NCBI GenBank assembly: GCA_963678275.1
Contig: OY782765.1
Coordinates: 992,001-1,056,000 of the forward strand
Direction of reading: 5' to 3'
DNA from: G963677445 sp963678275
GTDB taxonomy: Bacteria; Bacteroidota; Ignavibacteria; Ignavibacteriales; Melioribacteraceae
Length of the DNA stretch: 64,000 nucleotides
In this document: positions 17,363-26,731 of the stretch, piece after piece
How the letters are laid out: each line of letters begins with the position of its first letter
Numbering within the stretch: the first letter of the stretch is position 1
Notes under the pieces: generated by a model
Database searches by the model: none
The model's input: the letters and a program-made list of their open reading frames with translations, nothing else
Told to the model about the DNA's origin: nothing
Program-made: the position numbers and the translations under genes

Positions 17363-20300
17363 TTAACGAATAACTGCTAATTTCTGAGTATAAGTCACAG
17401 TTTTTTCACCTTTTCGTGTAACAACCTTATACAAATATACACCATTGGCAATTAAGTCGCCATCTTCATCTTTTCCATCCCAGTAAATTCTGTTAAAATC
17501 ATAGTTCATCTCTTCCGGAAGCGCTGTAATATCCCTTATCAGTCTTCCGGCTACGGTATATATCCTTATGTTAATTTCTTCCGGTATTGTTCCCAGTTTA
17601 AACGTAAACCAGGTTTCATCCTTAAAAGGATTCGGATAGTTATATAGATCAATCAGCTCAAGTTGTGAATAAACCTGAAAAATTTTCTCAAGACCGCTGG
17701 AATCGGCAATATTACCACTGCCATCCTCTCCTCCTACCGTTAATATATATTCGCCATCTTCGAGATGGGGCCGGTATTCGGCAACGACTTTAGGATTTTC
17801 CTGAGAAAAAGAATATGTGATATCCTGCGGATCAACCTTCTCATTGTTGAGATAAAATCGGATAGCGTCAGTTGATGTAACAGGAATAAGAGAGGTATCG
17901 GTTAATTCAGCTTTTATATATGGATCGGGAGTTATAATTTGGCCCTGGATGATATCTCCTCCTTCTATTGTCATCGTGAGGTCAGGTTTTACGGTATCAG
18001 CCGCGACGTAAAAAGATAATTGATAAGAGTTATTATCCTCAAACATTTCTTCAATGTTATTTTCAGGATCGACAGCTATTCTGAACTTCCCTTCCCCTTC
18101 ATATTCAAGAGTTGTATATTCAAGAGAAATATTTGTTTTACCTCCCGACTCGATTACAGAAATTTGATTTTCGCTTAATGTAACCTTGCTGTTATCCGGA
18201 TTGATAACCTCAACAAGATATCCGATATTCTCCGCCTTTACTCCTCCGGGATTATAAATATCAAATGAGAGGATTATTTTTTCTCCTTTATCGACATAAT
18301 TATTGTCAAGGGAAAAAGTCTGGAAGTTAACCGCGAGATCAGGGGGCAGTAACGCGGTCACACCGAATAATTCAAGTACAGGAGACTGATATAGCTCATT
18401 CGCGAAATAATCGACAATGAATGAAACTTCCGTTCCGGCGGGATAACTGTTCAATACATTAAGACTCGTTGAACTGCCTGTCAGCTCCATAGGATCAAGA
18501 GTATCGGGTGGTGTGGTATAAACTACCGGAGTAACCTCAAGCGAGGCTCCGTCAGGAATTGTCCTCTCTATCGCCAATCTGCCCCAGGTATGCGCATTTC
18601 CTATCTTCCCCGACTGCAAATATCCTCTTTTGGCTGTAATCGCGAACGCGGTATCAAAAGATACGGCGCTGACTGCTGAAACAGCCTCAGGTATCGAACC
18701 GGGAGTGGCGCCATATTTACCCAGCATAAAAAATGAATGGTTGGCGTCGACACTGTCAATAAGCACACTGCCAAATTCATTTAGTTTTGCCTTCAGTTCC
18801 GCCGACGGATTATTTCCTCCGCAAAAATTGCTGATGGCAATCGCCACCAGTTGATCACTTGTTATTGTGTTAAGATATTCCACAAACGCCGGATAATTAA
18901 ACTGATCGGACCAGTAGTTGAACCAGGCGTCATCCACTCTTTCACGGGTAAGCTCATCAATTACAAGCACATTAAAACCACAGCCTATAACACTATTGGA
19001 ATAATCGACGCCGTCAAGTTCCAGGTTCGCGTTTCCACCGTCATCCACACCATTTGAGCTAATCGAAAGAAGTATTTCCTTATCACCCAGACTCAGACCA
19101 TTCTCATCATAAATCACATCTTCCCGGCTCAATAAACTGAAAGCCAGTGTATCGGAGAACGCGTAATAATAATTGCTGTCAGGATCATAAACAAATGAAA
19201 TTGTTTCAAAATATTCAGGAGCATCTTTTTCAAGGTAAGTGCGGAACCAGTATCTTTTATCTTCATCCAAAGGAGGAAATTCTATGTTGGTAAATAAGGT
19301 GTCAAAGCCGAAAGCATACGTTGTGAAACTGCTGAAATCAGAGCTTACTGCCAAATCGGCATAAATTGTATCATAATCAACAGCCCTGACCGGATTCAGA
19401 TACACAAATGATCCATTTTGCCTCAGGTTGAATTTATTGCCTGTAAAAGATCTTACTGAGGAACTGAACACGGTATAATCAATGGTAATAAGATTATTAT
19501 CCTCATGAATTTCCTCTATCAGATTTGCGGGATCCAGCGTAATAATTAAAGAATGCTCACCGGCTCGTTCCTTAACCGGTATATTAAAATATATCTCTGC
19601 ACGGGTAAGGGGCTGACTAAGTTCAATGATTTTTTCAAAAGCCACTCCCCCTTCGAAATAATCAGAAATTTTCATTACGAAGGCTTCCCCTTCAACTTTA
19701 CCCATATTATAATAAGATAACCTGAACTCGACAGAATCAAGATTATCATCAATAAAATCGGGTATTGTCAGATCGGCAACACTGGTTTCAAGATCGGGAA
19801 GCGGGGGAATTTTTAATTCCAGTATCGGATCACAAAAAAGTACATTGCTGTAATTAAATATTTTATTTACATCCGAATTACCATAAATTTCAATCAGCCT
19901 GCTTTTCCCGTAACTATGAGCCTCTCCCACACAAATCTTATTATTCATCAGAATACCGTCATAGAACAGCTCAGGAAATATCGAAGAAATGGATGTGAAA
20001 CCAAGTGATGAGTTACCTACGTATGCGATCGCCTGACCAATATCCTCAATGGTAAATCTTTCAGAAAATGATACGACATCCGGTTCGGCAAACTTACCGG
20101 TCGAGCATCCAAAATCACTGATAAGCGATCCTTTGCCTCTTTCGTTAGAAAGCGCCTCAGGTTCCTCAATTCCGTTATCCCATATTTTTGTGCCGCTATG
20201 ACCTATATAGGAAATGATTACCGCTCCCGACGCAAAAACACTATCCACAAATTCCTGTTCATAAGGTCCAAAGTTTGTCGGTGGATTTTCAGTCGCGTAA

Positions 20301-22663
20301 AACTGTGTGGTATACCCTCCGAATGGAGCCGGAGTAACAATATTTTCTTTTATCCTCGTATTAATTGCTTTCGCGGCCTGTTGTTCAGCCTCATCCAGCC
20401 CGCCGGATAACAGAAGAAATGATTTATTCCAGAGATCAAAATCCTGCTCAACATAACCGCGGTGTTTGTTAAGGTACCTGTCAAATTCTTCAACTGTAGA
20501 TGGGGTTATCCTTCCAATCATCATCTGTTGTAACATTGACACATCATCCCATATTACAAACCAAGAATCCGAAACCGGGCGGCCATATGAGGGCACAACA
20601 TTTGGAACAGGATTATCAAGATTTAAATTGTTTTTGTAATCGTAATTTGCCTCTCCCACCAAAAAAACCCATGAAGGTTTTGGCCCTTCGAAATTCTGAT
20701 ATATTTCCTTTAAAAAATCTTTTATCGGTTCCGGTGAAAATTTTCCATAGTTAAATTCATCATATATATCCTGAACATCTACTGTATAACTGTTGACATT
20801 GTACACAGTTTCAATAAATGAGGCATATTCCTGACCCTTTTCAATAAGCTCAAAGTTGGTGATTAAGATATATTCCGCCTGCCTCGACGAAGCAATATTT
20901 TTGAATTTTTTGCTGTATTTAACATCCGGTGAAAAAACCGCGTCCGATTTAGTGATAAAGATGATATCCCCGGTTGAAACAGTATCCTGGAAAATTATAT
21001 TATCATCCTGCACCGTAAAACCGGTGATTTTTTTTAATATTTCACCCTTTTTATAGATAATATATCCATCATCAACAGCGCCTGAAATTTTAATATTCAC
21101 CAGGTTCTTATTAAATCCTTCAGGTATTTTTATTTTTAGGGAATCGCCAATAATATTCATGTATCGTGGATATTCAAATTCCCACCAGTCAATAGCGGTG
21201 GCATTTATTGTAGAACCGGTTTCATAGTTTTCAGCATAAATGGTATTCTCACCATTAAAGAGGAGGTCCGAAGGAAATTCAGCAGTAACCAGTCTTTGTT
21301 CATACCTGTTAAAATAAACCGAATCATATATCGTATCATCAGTATTTACCCACATCCCGATTACATGCGCGTTTTCATTTATATCTGAGGCGTAATCCTG
21401 AACTTTAATTAGCGCTTTCGCGGTTTTGCCCGCCACCAGATCAGTAACATCAAATTTCTGGCTTGTTACACCTAACCGAAACTGCGCCCAAACCCAGGTT
21501 TCATTTTTTATCCACTCGGTCTTCTGCCGTTCCACAATTGAGATAGATGAATAATCAAAGTATTTATTCTTCTCCCTGTGATTTAGTTCGGTGTAATAGT
21601 CCAGTGTATCATTAATTCCTGTTAATTGTATATTCTGAACATAAACATCTTCCCCGAATCCTGTACCCCATGATAACCAGTAAATATTTTCATCACTATA
21701 CCTGTCCAGGTACTCTTTATATTCCTCTCCAAAATCATTAGTCTCTCTGTAGTCAGGAGAACCATAATTCTTCTCGGCATAAAATTCCAGATAATCATTG
21801 CCGTCAAAATAACCGTTTTCATCCGCGTCCTTTATGAAAATCGGATAAAGCGTTCCATCATGATGCATTTTCAGACTGGGTATAGTAATATAGGTTGATA
21901 GTCCGAGTGTTGAAAAATCTGAAGGTCGCAGCTGATAAATACCATCTTCTTCGACACCTATTTTGATATATTCAGCGTTAAAGTCGATCCATGAATTATC
22001 CGCCGGGTTATCACTCCTCTGTATGTTGGTTTTGAACTGACCCGCGATATCAGAATTCGCGATTATATGTTTTAAATTTTTATCGAACCCGTTTTTTTCA
22101 GGTATCGGTAAATTTCCGCCAATGGCGATATTTCCGGTATTCACATTTAAGTTAAACTTCTCTGTTATTATTAACTCCCCTGTCTGCCTGTCAATCCTGT
22201 GAGAATTGATTTTTATTTTAACACAATAATAATCCCTCAGATAAAAATAACCGATTGTTTCTGTCAGGGATTTTTCTTCATACACCGTGTTTGGCGAGTA
22301 ATTATCTGAATATTTATAGTTTAATTTTTCATCGATTATAAGCGCTTCAGGATTCTTTTGAGGAACAATTCCTGCCTCCCTTCTTTCTACTATTTCCGAA
22401 ACGGAAAACGATGGTCTGCTTCCATCAGGAATCGCTATTATCATTGTGCTCGCGGGAAGCTTAAAACTGCCCGGTGATGAAGGATCGGTGAACTCATAAT
22501 AGTCCCTTATCGTAAAACTACCTTCGGAGTATTCTTTGAATTTATAATTTTCACTTTCCCACGATATTGTAAAACCATTTTCCTTTACCGTCGTTTGGGA
22601 ATAGACATTCAGGACTAATACAAAAAAGAGCAAAAACCGTAGAATATTTTTCATTTTCATCAC
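17363..22663 (-). CDS. Giant C25 (gingipain/PorU-type) cysteine peptidase with type IX sorting domain
   Basis: A 1766-residue exported protein. A signal peptide (about 1-22) is followed by a beta-rich N-terminal region with the type IX-sortase style segment on residues 200-600. The C25 peptidase domain holds catalytic H822 (SYIGHSGTK) and C853 (ISDFGCSTGKF). After it come CARDB-like beta-sandwich repeats (for example PDLETSVADLTIPDF and PDLAVNFQTFSLDN) and a C-terminal sorting domain starting YNYPNPFKDE and ending TYTQKLAVIR. It is far longer than P. gingivalis PorU (about 1150). It could be the PorU-like sortase of the type IX system or a secreted gingipain-like peptidase. The promoter at 22690-22718 drives it and the barrel gene after it. 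Confidence 0.88.
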   Translation of the reverse strand: MMKMKNILRFLLFFVLVLNVYSQTTVKENGFTISWESENYKFKEYSEGSFTIRDYYEFTDPSSPGSFKLPASTMIIAIPDGSRPSFSVSEIVERREAGIVPQKNPEALIIDEKLNYKYSDNYSPNTVYEEKSLTETIGYFYLRDYYCVKIKINSHRIDRQTGELIITEKFNLNVNTGNIAIGGNLPIPEKNGFDKNLKHIIANSDIAGQFKTNIQRSDNPADNSWIDFNAEYIKIGVEEDGIYQLRPSDFSTLGLSTYITIPSLKMHHDGTLYPIFIKDADENGYFDGNDYLEFYAEKNYGSPDYRETNDFGEEYKEYLDRYSDENIYWLSWGTGFGEDVYVQNIQLTGINDTLDYYTELNHREKNKYFDYSSISIVERQKTEWIKNETWVWAQFRLGVTSQKFDVTDLVAGKTAKALIKVQDYASDINENAHVIGMWVNTDDTIYDSVYFNRYEQRLVTAEFPSDLLFNGENTIYAENYETGSTINATAIDWWEFEYPRYMNIIGDSLKIKIPEGFNKNLVNIKISGAVDDGYIIYKKGEILKKITGFTVQDDNIIFQDTVSTGDIIFITKSDAVFSPDVKYSKKFKNIASSRQAEYILITNFELIEKGQEYASFIETVYNVNSYTVDVQDIYDEFNYGKFSPEPIKDFLKEIYQNFEGPKPSWVFLVGEANYDYKNNLNLDNPVPNVVPSYGRPVSDSWFVIWDDVSMLQQMMIGRITPSTVEEFDRYLNKHRGYVEQDFDLWNKSFLLLSGGLDEAEQQAAKAINTRIKENIVTPAPFGGYTTQFYATENPPTNFGPYEQEFVDSVFASGAVIISYIGHSGTKIWDNGIEEPEALSNERGKGSLISDFGCSTGKFAEPDVVSFSERFTIEDIGQAIAYVGNSSLGFTSISSIFPELFYDGILMNNKICVGEAHSYGKSRLIEIYGNSDVNKIFNYSNVLFCDPILELKIPPLPDLETSVADLTIPDFIDDNLDSVEFRLSYYNMGKVEGEAFVMKISDYFEGGVAFEKIIELSQPLTRAEIYFNIPVKERAGEHSLIITLDPANLIEEIHEDNNLITIDYTVFSSSVRSFTGNKFNLRQNGSFVYLNPVRAVDYDTIYADLAVSSDFSSFTTYAFGFDTLFTNIEFPPLDEDKRYWFRTYLEKDAPEYFETISFVYDPDSNYYYAFSDTLAFSLLSREDVIYDENGLSLGDKEILLSISSNGVDDGGNANLELDGVDYSNSVIGCGFNVLVIDELTRERVDDAWFNYWSDQFNYPAFVEYLNTITSDQLVAIAISNFCGGNNPSAELKAKLNEFGSVLIDSVDANHSFFMLGKYGATPGSIPEAVSAVSAVSFDTAFAITAKRGYLQSGKIGNAHTWGRLAIERTIPDGASLEVTPVVYTTPPDTLDPMELTGSSTSLNVLNSYPAGTEVSFIVDYFANELYQSPVLELFGVTALLPPDLAVNFQTFSLDNNYVDKGEKIILSFDIYNPGGVKAENIGYLVEVINPDNSKVTLSENQISVIESGGKTNISLEYTTLEYEGEGKFRIAVDPENNIEEMFEDNNSYQLSFYVAADTVKPDLTMTIEGGDIIQGQIITPDPYIKAELTDTSLIPVTSTDAIRFYLNNEKVDPQDITYSFSQENPKVVAEYRPHLEDGEYILTVGGEDGSGNIADSSGLEKIFQVYSQLELIDLYNYPNPFKDETWFTFKLGTIPEEINIRIYTVAGRLIRDITALPEEMNYDFNRIYWDGKDEDGDLIANGVYLYKVVTRKGEKTVTYTQKLAVIR

Positions 22664-22689
22664 GTTATTTTGTTCAAAAACAATTGGTT

Positions 22690-22718
22690 AATATAGTTAT
22701 TCCATAAATAATCATCAA
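22690..22718 (-). promoter_or_regulatory. Predicted promoter of the C25 peptidase gene
   Basis: Minus-strand TTGATG (22718-22713), 17-base spacer, TATATT (22695-22690), about 27 bases before the start codon at 22663. Confidence 0.55.
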
Positions 22719-22750
22719 ACACGAATTGTAGGATATAAAATAACAAATCA

Positions 22751-23803
22751 TTAAATAATGTTTATAACCCTTTGATACAATGATTTATATTGTTCAAGCA
22801 TTTTTTCTGAATTATATTCCCGCATAATTTTCACTCTCAATCCTTCCCCCATCATTCTGAATTCATCTTTTCTTTCGAGAACAGCGGACATGCTATCCAG
22901 GAGCAAGTCAAAATTCGAAGAGGGAAGCAAAATTCCGGTTGTTCCATTTTCAATTACATCCCCTGTTGCTCCCGAATTTACAGCGATAACTATTTTCCCG
23001 CGGCCTCCCGCTTCAAGAATGGAAATTGGAAGCCCCTCCTCCATTTTTGTAGCGTAAACAAGACAATCGATGTCATTATAAATTTTATCAGCTTCATCTG
23101 AAGGTTTATCGATTTTCACCTTACCGGCAAGTTTTTTTTCATCAATATATTTTTGCAGATTCGGAATGGATTCCCCCTCACCCCTAAAAATCAGATAAAT
23201 ATTTTTATATTTTTCAGCTAACTCCGAAAAGACCTGCAATAATGTAAATACCCCCTTTTCAGGAATTATTCTTCCGGCATAACCAAAAGTAAAATTATCA
23301 TTATAGTACATTTCCGGACCGGAGCTGACTGTTACACCATAATTTATGTTAAAAATATTCTGGTGATCTGTTCGGATTGTTTTTCTCAGACCTTCGGTCA
23401 CAGCAGGTGATATTCCAACCGCGTATCCCGGATAAATGAGTTTCTGAAAAAAATCGTTAAAATAATTGTTAGCAGTATAAACAATTCTTCGTTTATCAAT
23501 ACCTATCGAATTAAGAAGAAATAAATGGACTCTCTGCTGGCAGTGAATAATGTCAAAAGAATTATTGCTTATAATTTGTTCAAGAGCCTTTCTGAGCAGA
23601 GGATATTGTGAAATCCCTCCGGGGTCCATCAGGCTGTTATTGACGAAATGAATACCCATCGATGTGTATCTTTCAACATATCGCCCTCCGGAAGAAAGAA
23701 TAGTGACATCATCGCCATTAGCTGCAAAAAAGGAAGCAAGAGAAAGGGTGAATTTTTCTGCTCCCCCCAGGTTCATTGTGCGGATAAGATAAAGAATTTT
23801 CAT
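22751..23803 (-). CDS. Glycosyltransferase family 4 protein
   Basis: A 350-residue GT-B fold retaining glycosyltransferase. The N-terminal domain starts MKILYLIRTMNLGGAEKFTLSLASFF, typical of GT4; the C-terminal nucleotide-sugar domain has FGYAGRIIPEKGVFTLLQVF and the catalytic-side motif EEGLPISILEAGG. It transfers a sugar from a nucleotide donor to a growing surface glycan. The start ATG overlaps the stop of the WecG-like gene by one base (TAATG), so translation is coupled. Last gene of the operon; nothing resembling a terminator follows before the peptidase promoter. Confidence 0.88.
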   Translation of the reverse strand: MKILYLIRTMNLGGAEKFTLSLASFFAANGDDVTILSSGGRYVERYTSMGIHFVNNSLMDPGGISQYPLLRKALEQIISNNSFDIIHCQQRVHLFLLNSIGIDKRRIVYTANNYFNDFFQKLIYPGYAVGISPAVTEGLRKTIRTDHQNIFNINYGVTVSSGPEMYYNDNFTFGYAGRIIPEKGVFTLLQVFSELAEKYKNIYLIFRGEGESIPNLQKYIDEKKLAGKVKIDKPSDEADKIYNDIDCLVYATKMEEGLPISILEAGGRGKIVIAVNSGATGDVIENGTTGILLPSSNFDLLLDSMSAVLERKDEFRMMGEGLRVKIMREYNSEKMLEQYKSLYQRVINII

Positions 23804-24573
23804 TATCTTTTATCCCTCCTGAACAAAATTTTAAACATCAGCCAGATAAAAAAAGGAAGATCTTTTATGATATAGCGGCTGAATAACCTTCCCGGTTCCA
23901 GAGATAACCTCCATAACCATTCCAGTCCGGCCCTCTGCAAAAACCGGGGAGCCCGTTTCTTCTCACCGCTGATTATATCAAAAATTCCCCCGACGCCAAT
24001 ATTAATTGAGGCGCCAACTTTCTCCATATTTTCCCGCAGCCAGATTTCCTGCCTCGGACAACCCAGGGCAGCGAGTAAAATATCGGGAGAACTAATTCTC
24101 AGCTCTTTTATTACAAACTCATTCAACTGAGTGTCATTCTCAAAACCGGGCGGAGGTGAAATGGTTCTGACAATCCGGATGCCGGGATGAGTTTTTTTTA
24201 GAAATTCCTCGGTTTTATTAAGCTTATCCTCTTCCGATCCCAGCACCGCAATTCGTATCTCTTCCTTTTCGGAAGCATCCAGAATGGAGCTGAATAAATC
24301 GAAGCCGGTGATTCTTTTCATTTTTTTGCCCGACTTTAATCTCGCAAGCCAGGTCACAGGCATTCCGTCGGGAAACACCGCGCTGGCATTTTGGCATATC
24401 TCTTTGAAATATTGGTTCTTTTCAGCAATCCTTAAAAAGTCAATATTTAATGTAACTATTAAGGTTGGTCCGTTTCTCAATAAAATATTTTTAATAAAGT
24501 CGGGCAATTCTTCAAAATTGCCTGAAATTATTTTTATTCCGTTTATATCTACTTTTTCAGGAAAATAAATCAC
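23803..24573 (-). CDS. WecG/TagA/CpsF family glycosyltransferase
   Basis: A 256-residue GT26-family enzyme. Members transfer ManNAc(A) or glucosyl residues to lipid-linked GlcNAc in wall teichoic acid, ECA or exopolysaccharide synthesis. Motifs: TLNIDFLRIA, FPDGMPVTWLARL, KRITGFDLF, GCPRQEIWL, GVGGIFDIISG and KKRAPRFLQRAGLEWLWRL. The frame opens at a TTG (24579), but a GTG at 24573 has GGAGAG eight bases upstream and forms a GTGA overlap with the preceding stop, so I chose it. As the acceptor is normally lipid-linked GlcNAc, this is probably the second-sugar step of the repeat unit. Confidence 0.9.
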   Translation of the reverse strand: MIYFPEKVDINGIKIISGNFEELPDFIKNILLRNGPTLIVTLNIDFLRIAEKNQYFKEICQNASAVFPDGMPVTWLARLKSGKKMKRITGFDLFSSILDASEKEEIRIAVLGSEEDKLNKTEEFLKKTHPGIRIVRTISPPPGFENDTQLNEFVIKELRISSPDILLAALGCPRQEIWLRENMEKVGASINIGVGGIFDIISGEKKRAPRFLQRAGLEWLWRLSLEPGRLFSRYIIKDLPFFIWLMFKILFRRDKR

Positions 24574-25631
24574 CTGCAAAGCTCTCCGTATATATTCCTG
24601 ATTTTATTAATTGCGCTTTCTTTTGAAAATTTTTCTGTAATTGCCCGGTGTTTTTCTGTTAATTGTTCCCGATCCGCTTTTTCATAAAATTGTTCAATTC
24701 TGTCACTGATGTCATCTGATGAAATTTTTTTTATATACAACGGATAATCTCCGAGCAGTTTTTCAACAACATCAGTTTTGGGGGCAATTACCGCAGTATC
24801 ATTCGCGACTGCCTCAAGAATAACAAGAGGCATTGCTTCAAACGCTCCCGTTGATGTAAAAATCAGCAGATCAATATTTTCGTAAAAAACCTGTGTGTCG
24901 AAAGAGGGCTTGTGATATTCAATTAGTCCCCTGCTTTCCGCCTGATTTATGACATCTTCCATTCCGGGATAAATATCACCTTTTACCAGAAACCTGTAGT
25001 TGCCTTCGAGAACACCTTTACCGGAAATATTGAAAAAGATATCACTGTTTTTATCAGGAGATAACCTCCCTATATGTCCCACCGTTTTATTTAATCCGGT
25101 TGCGGGACAGAACGGATTGCCCGCAAAATTGTGAATGTAAAAAATATTTCGCAATCCTGTTTTCATTATCATTTTTTCTCTCACTTGTTCTGATACCGCA
25201 ATCACGGTTTCAGTCTTTAAGAGTAATGCGAGTAGAAGAAAGTAAATTTTTCCGGGGCCTTTATTTGTATGTGAGCATGAAATATTGCCGCAATGTGAAT
25301 GATAAATTATTTTTCCCTTATTATTAAGCAGCCGACAAATCAATAATACTCCCAATCCACCATTATGATAGTGAATTATATCATAGTCATTTTTATAAAA
25401 ATGACTGAATGTTTTAATATACTTTTTGAACAGCCCCGTAATACCTCTTCCGGCAGAATCTGAAAGATTGATATTATTTATCCCTGCCTCCTTTAATTCC
25501 TCCGAAGCGCTTCCCTTAACACATGATAACAGCACATGCTTGAATTCCTTAAGATTCTCCATGATTCTGAACGCGACCAGAACCGCGCCGTCATAAGATG
25601 ACCTGGATACAATATGAACTACTTTTTTCAT
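24570..25631 (-). CDS. Glycosyltransferase family 4 protein
   Basis: A 353-residue GT4-type enzyme starting MKKVVHIVSRSSYDGAVLVA. The C-terminal half has GHIGRLSPDKNSDIFF and FTSTGAFEAMPLVILEAVAN, the donor-binding region. The frame is open 22 codons further up to 25697, but the ATG at 25631 overlaps the TGA of the preceding gene (ATGA), which fits the coupled style of this operon. A segment with YHSHCGNISCSHTN in the middle carries closely spaced Cys/His residues, unusual but without a clear metal site. Role: addition of one sugar to the surface glycan; donor and linkage unknown. Confidence 0.87.
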   Translation of the reverse strand: MKKVVHIVSRSSYDGAVLVAFRIMENLKEFKHVLLSCVKGSASEELKEAGINNINLSDSAGRGITGLFKKYIKTFSHFYKNDYDIIHYHNGGLGVLLICRLLNNKGKIIYHSHCGNISCSHTNKGPGKIYFLLLALLLKTETVIAVSEQVREKMIMKTGLRNIFYIHNFAGNPFCPATGLNKTVGHIGRLSPDKNSDIFFNISGKGVLEGNYRFLVKGDIYPGMEDVINQAESRGLIEYHKPSFDTQVFYENIDLLIFTSTGAFEAMPLVILEAVANDTAVIAPKTDVVEKLLGDYPLYIKKISSDDISDRIEQFYEKADREQLTEKHRAITEKFSKESAINKIRNIYGELCR

Positions 25632-26731
25632 GATTTGTTTTTTGTCCCGGCAAAATTTGAGTAAAGAGACAAATACTTTTCGGAAATGATCTCCCAACTG
25701 AAAAAATTTCGGTTTAGGTAAATCTTCTCAATTATTGATACAAACTCCCCGGGCTCCCTGTAATATTCTTTAATTAAGGAAGCCAGTTTTTCAGGTGATT
25801 TATAATAATATGTCAGCTTCTTCACATCCGGTGGAAGATGTTCCGTAATACCTGCTCTGCTGCTCGCGATAAAGGGAATTTTTATCATTGAAGCTTCCAG
25901 CAGCGATAATGAAAAAGAATCATACATTGAAGGTACAACCAACAGATCAGATTTTGAAAGCTCCTGTAAATATTCAGCCTGCGATTTTGGCTCGAAAACG
26001 CGCAGATTTACTTTTTCCGGCATTTTTTGTTTTATACTTTGTTGTTTCTTATAACCAAAAACAACCAGTTCAAAGCCTGTATTCAATATTGATAAAGCAT
26101 TCAGCAGGTAAGCGAAACCCTTTTCCGAACGGTCGATCTGACCTGTAAATGCAATTCTTTTTCTGATAACATCATTTGGATTGCCGCTGATCTGAATTGA
26201 TCGGATACCGTTTGGAATTACAACGCTTCTCTCTTTTCCTCTCCGGAGATAAAGGGAAGCAAACCTTCTGTCCCTTTGTGTTAAAAATATTACTTTATCA
26301 GAGTACCTTAAATTCATAAAGTTTATAATCCTGAACCTTATCTTCTCTTTTCCTTTAGGCGAAGAAAAGTATTTATATACATATTGATTCAGGCTGTGAC
26401 AATGATAAATTATTCTGAATCCGCAAAATGGTTTTAACAGGAAGAGAAAAAGGTAAAACGACTCATCATTTATCAGATGAATAAAATCAGGCTTTTCTTT
26501 TAATATATATTTGATCTGACTAAACACCCCGAGTCTGAGAACTCCCCCTCCCAAATTTTCGCGGCCAAAAAGTTTTAACCGGATATTTTTTTTCCCGCTT
26601 CTTTTGAAACAGGCAATCCGGGTTAAGTATTTCACCTTTGGCCGCAAAGAGTGATATAATTCTTCGGCGACGCGCAGAGGAGCCGCGAGAATCTCGGAGT
26701 CCTCATATCCGCCGATAAATACTACTTTCAA
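25628..26731 (-). CDS. Glycosyltransferase family 4 protein
   Basis: A 367-residue GT4-type enzyme. The start MKVVFIGGYEDSEILAAPLRVA is followed by the Rossmann-like acceptor domain; the C-terminal domain shows RKRIAFTGQIDRSEKGFAYLLNAL and VPSMYDSFSLSLLEASMIKIPF, with the expected EX7E-like donor site. Its start overlaps the stop of the flippase gene by four bases (ATGA), and its own stop overlaps the next start, so the cluster is read as one coupled message. Sugar specificity cannot be told. Confidence 0.88.
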   Translation of the reverse strand: MKVVFIGGYEDSEILAAPLRVAEELYHSLRPKVKYLTRIACFKRSGKKNIRLKLFGRENLGGGVLRLGVFSQIKYILKEKPDFIHLINDESFYLFLFLLKPFCGFRIIYHCHSLNQYVYKYFSSPKGKEKIRFRIINFMNLRYSDKVIFLTQRDRRFASLYLRRGKERSVVIPNGIRSIQISGNPNDVIRKRIAFTGQIDRSEKGFAYLLNALSILNTGFELVVFGYKKQQSIKQKMPEKVNLRVFEPKSQAEYLQELSKSDLLVVPSMYDSFSLSLLEASMIKIPFIASSRAGITEHLPPDVKKLTYYYKSPEKLASLIKEYYREPGEFVSIIEKIYLNRNFFSWEIISEKYLSLYSNFAGTKNKS

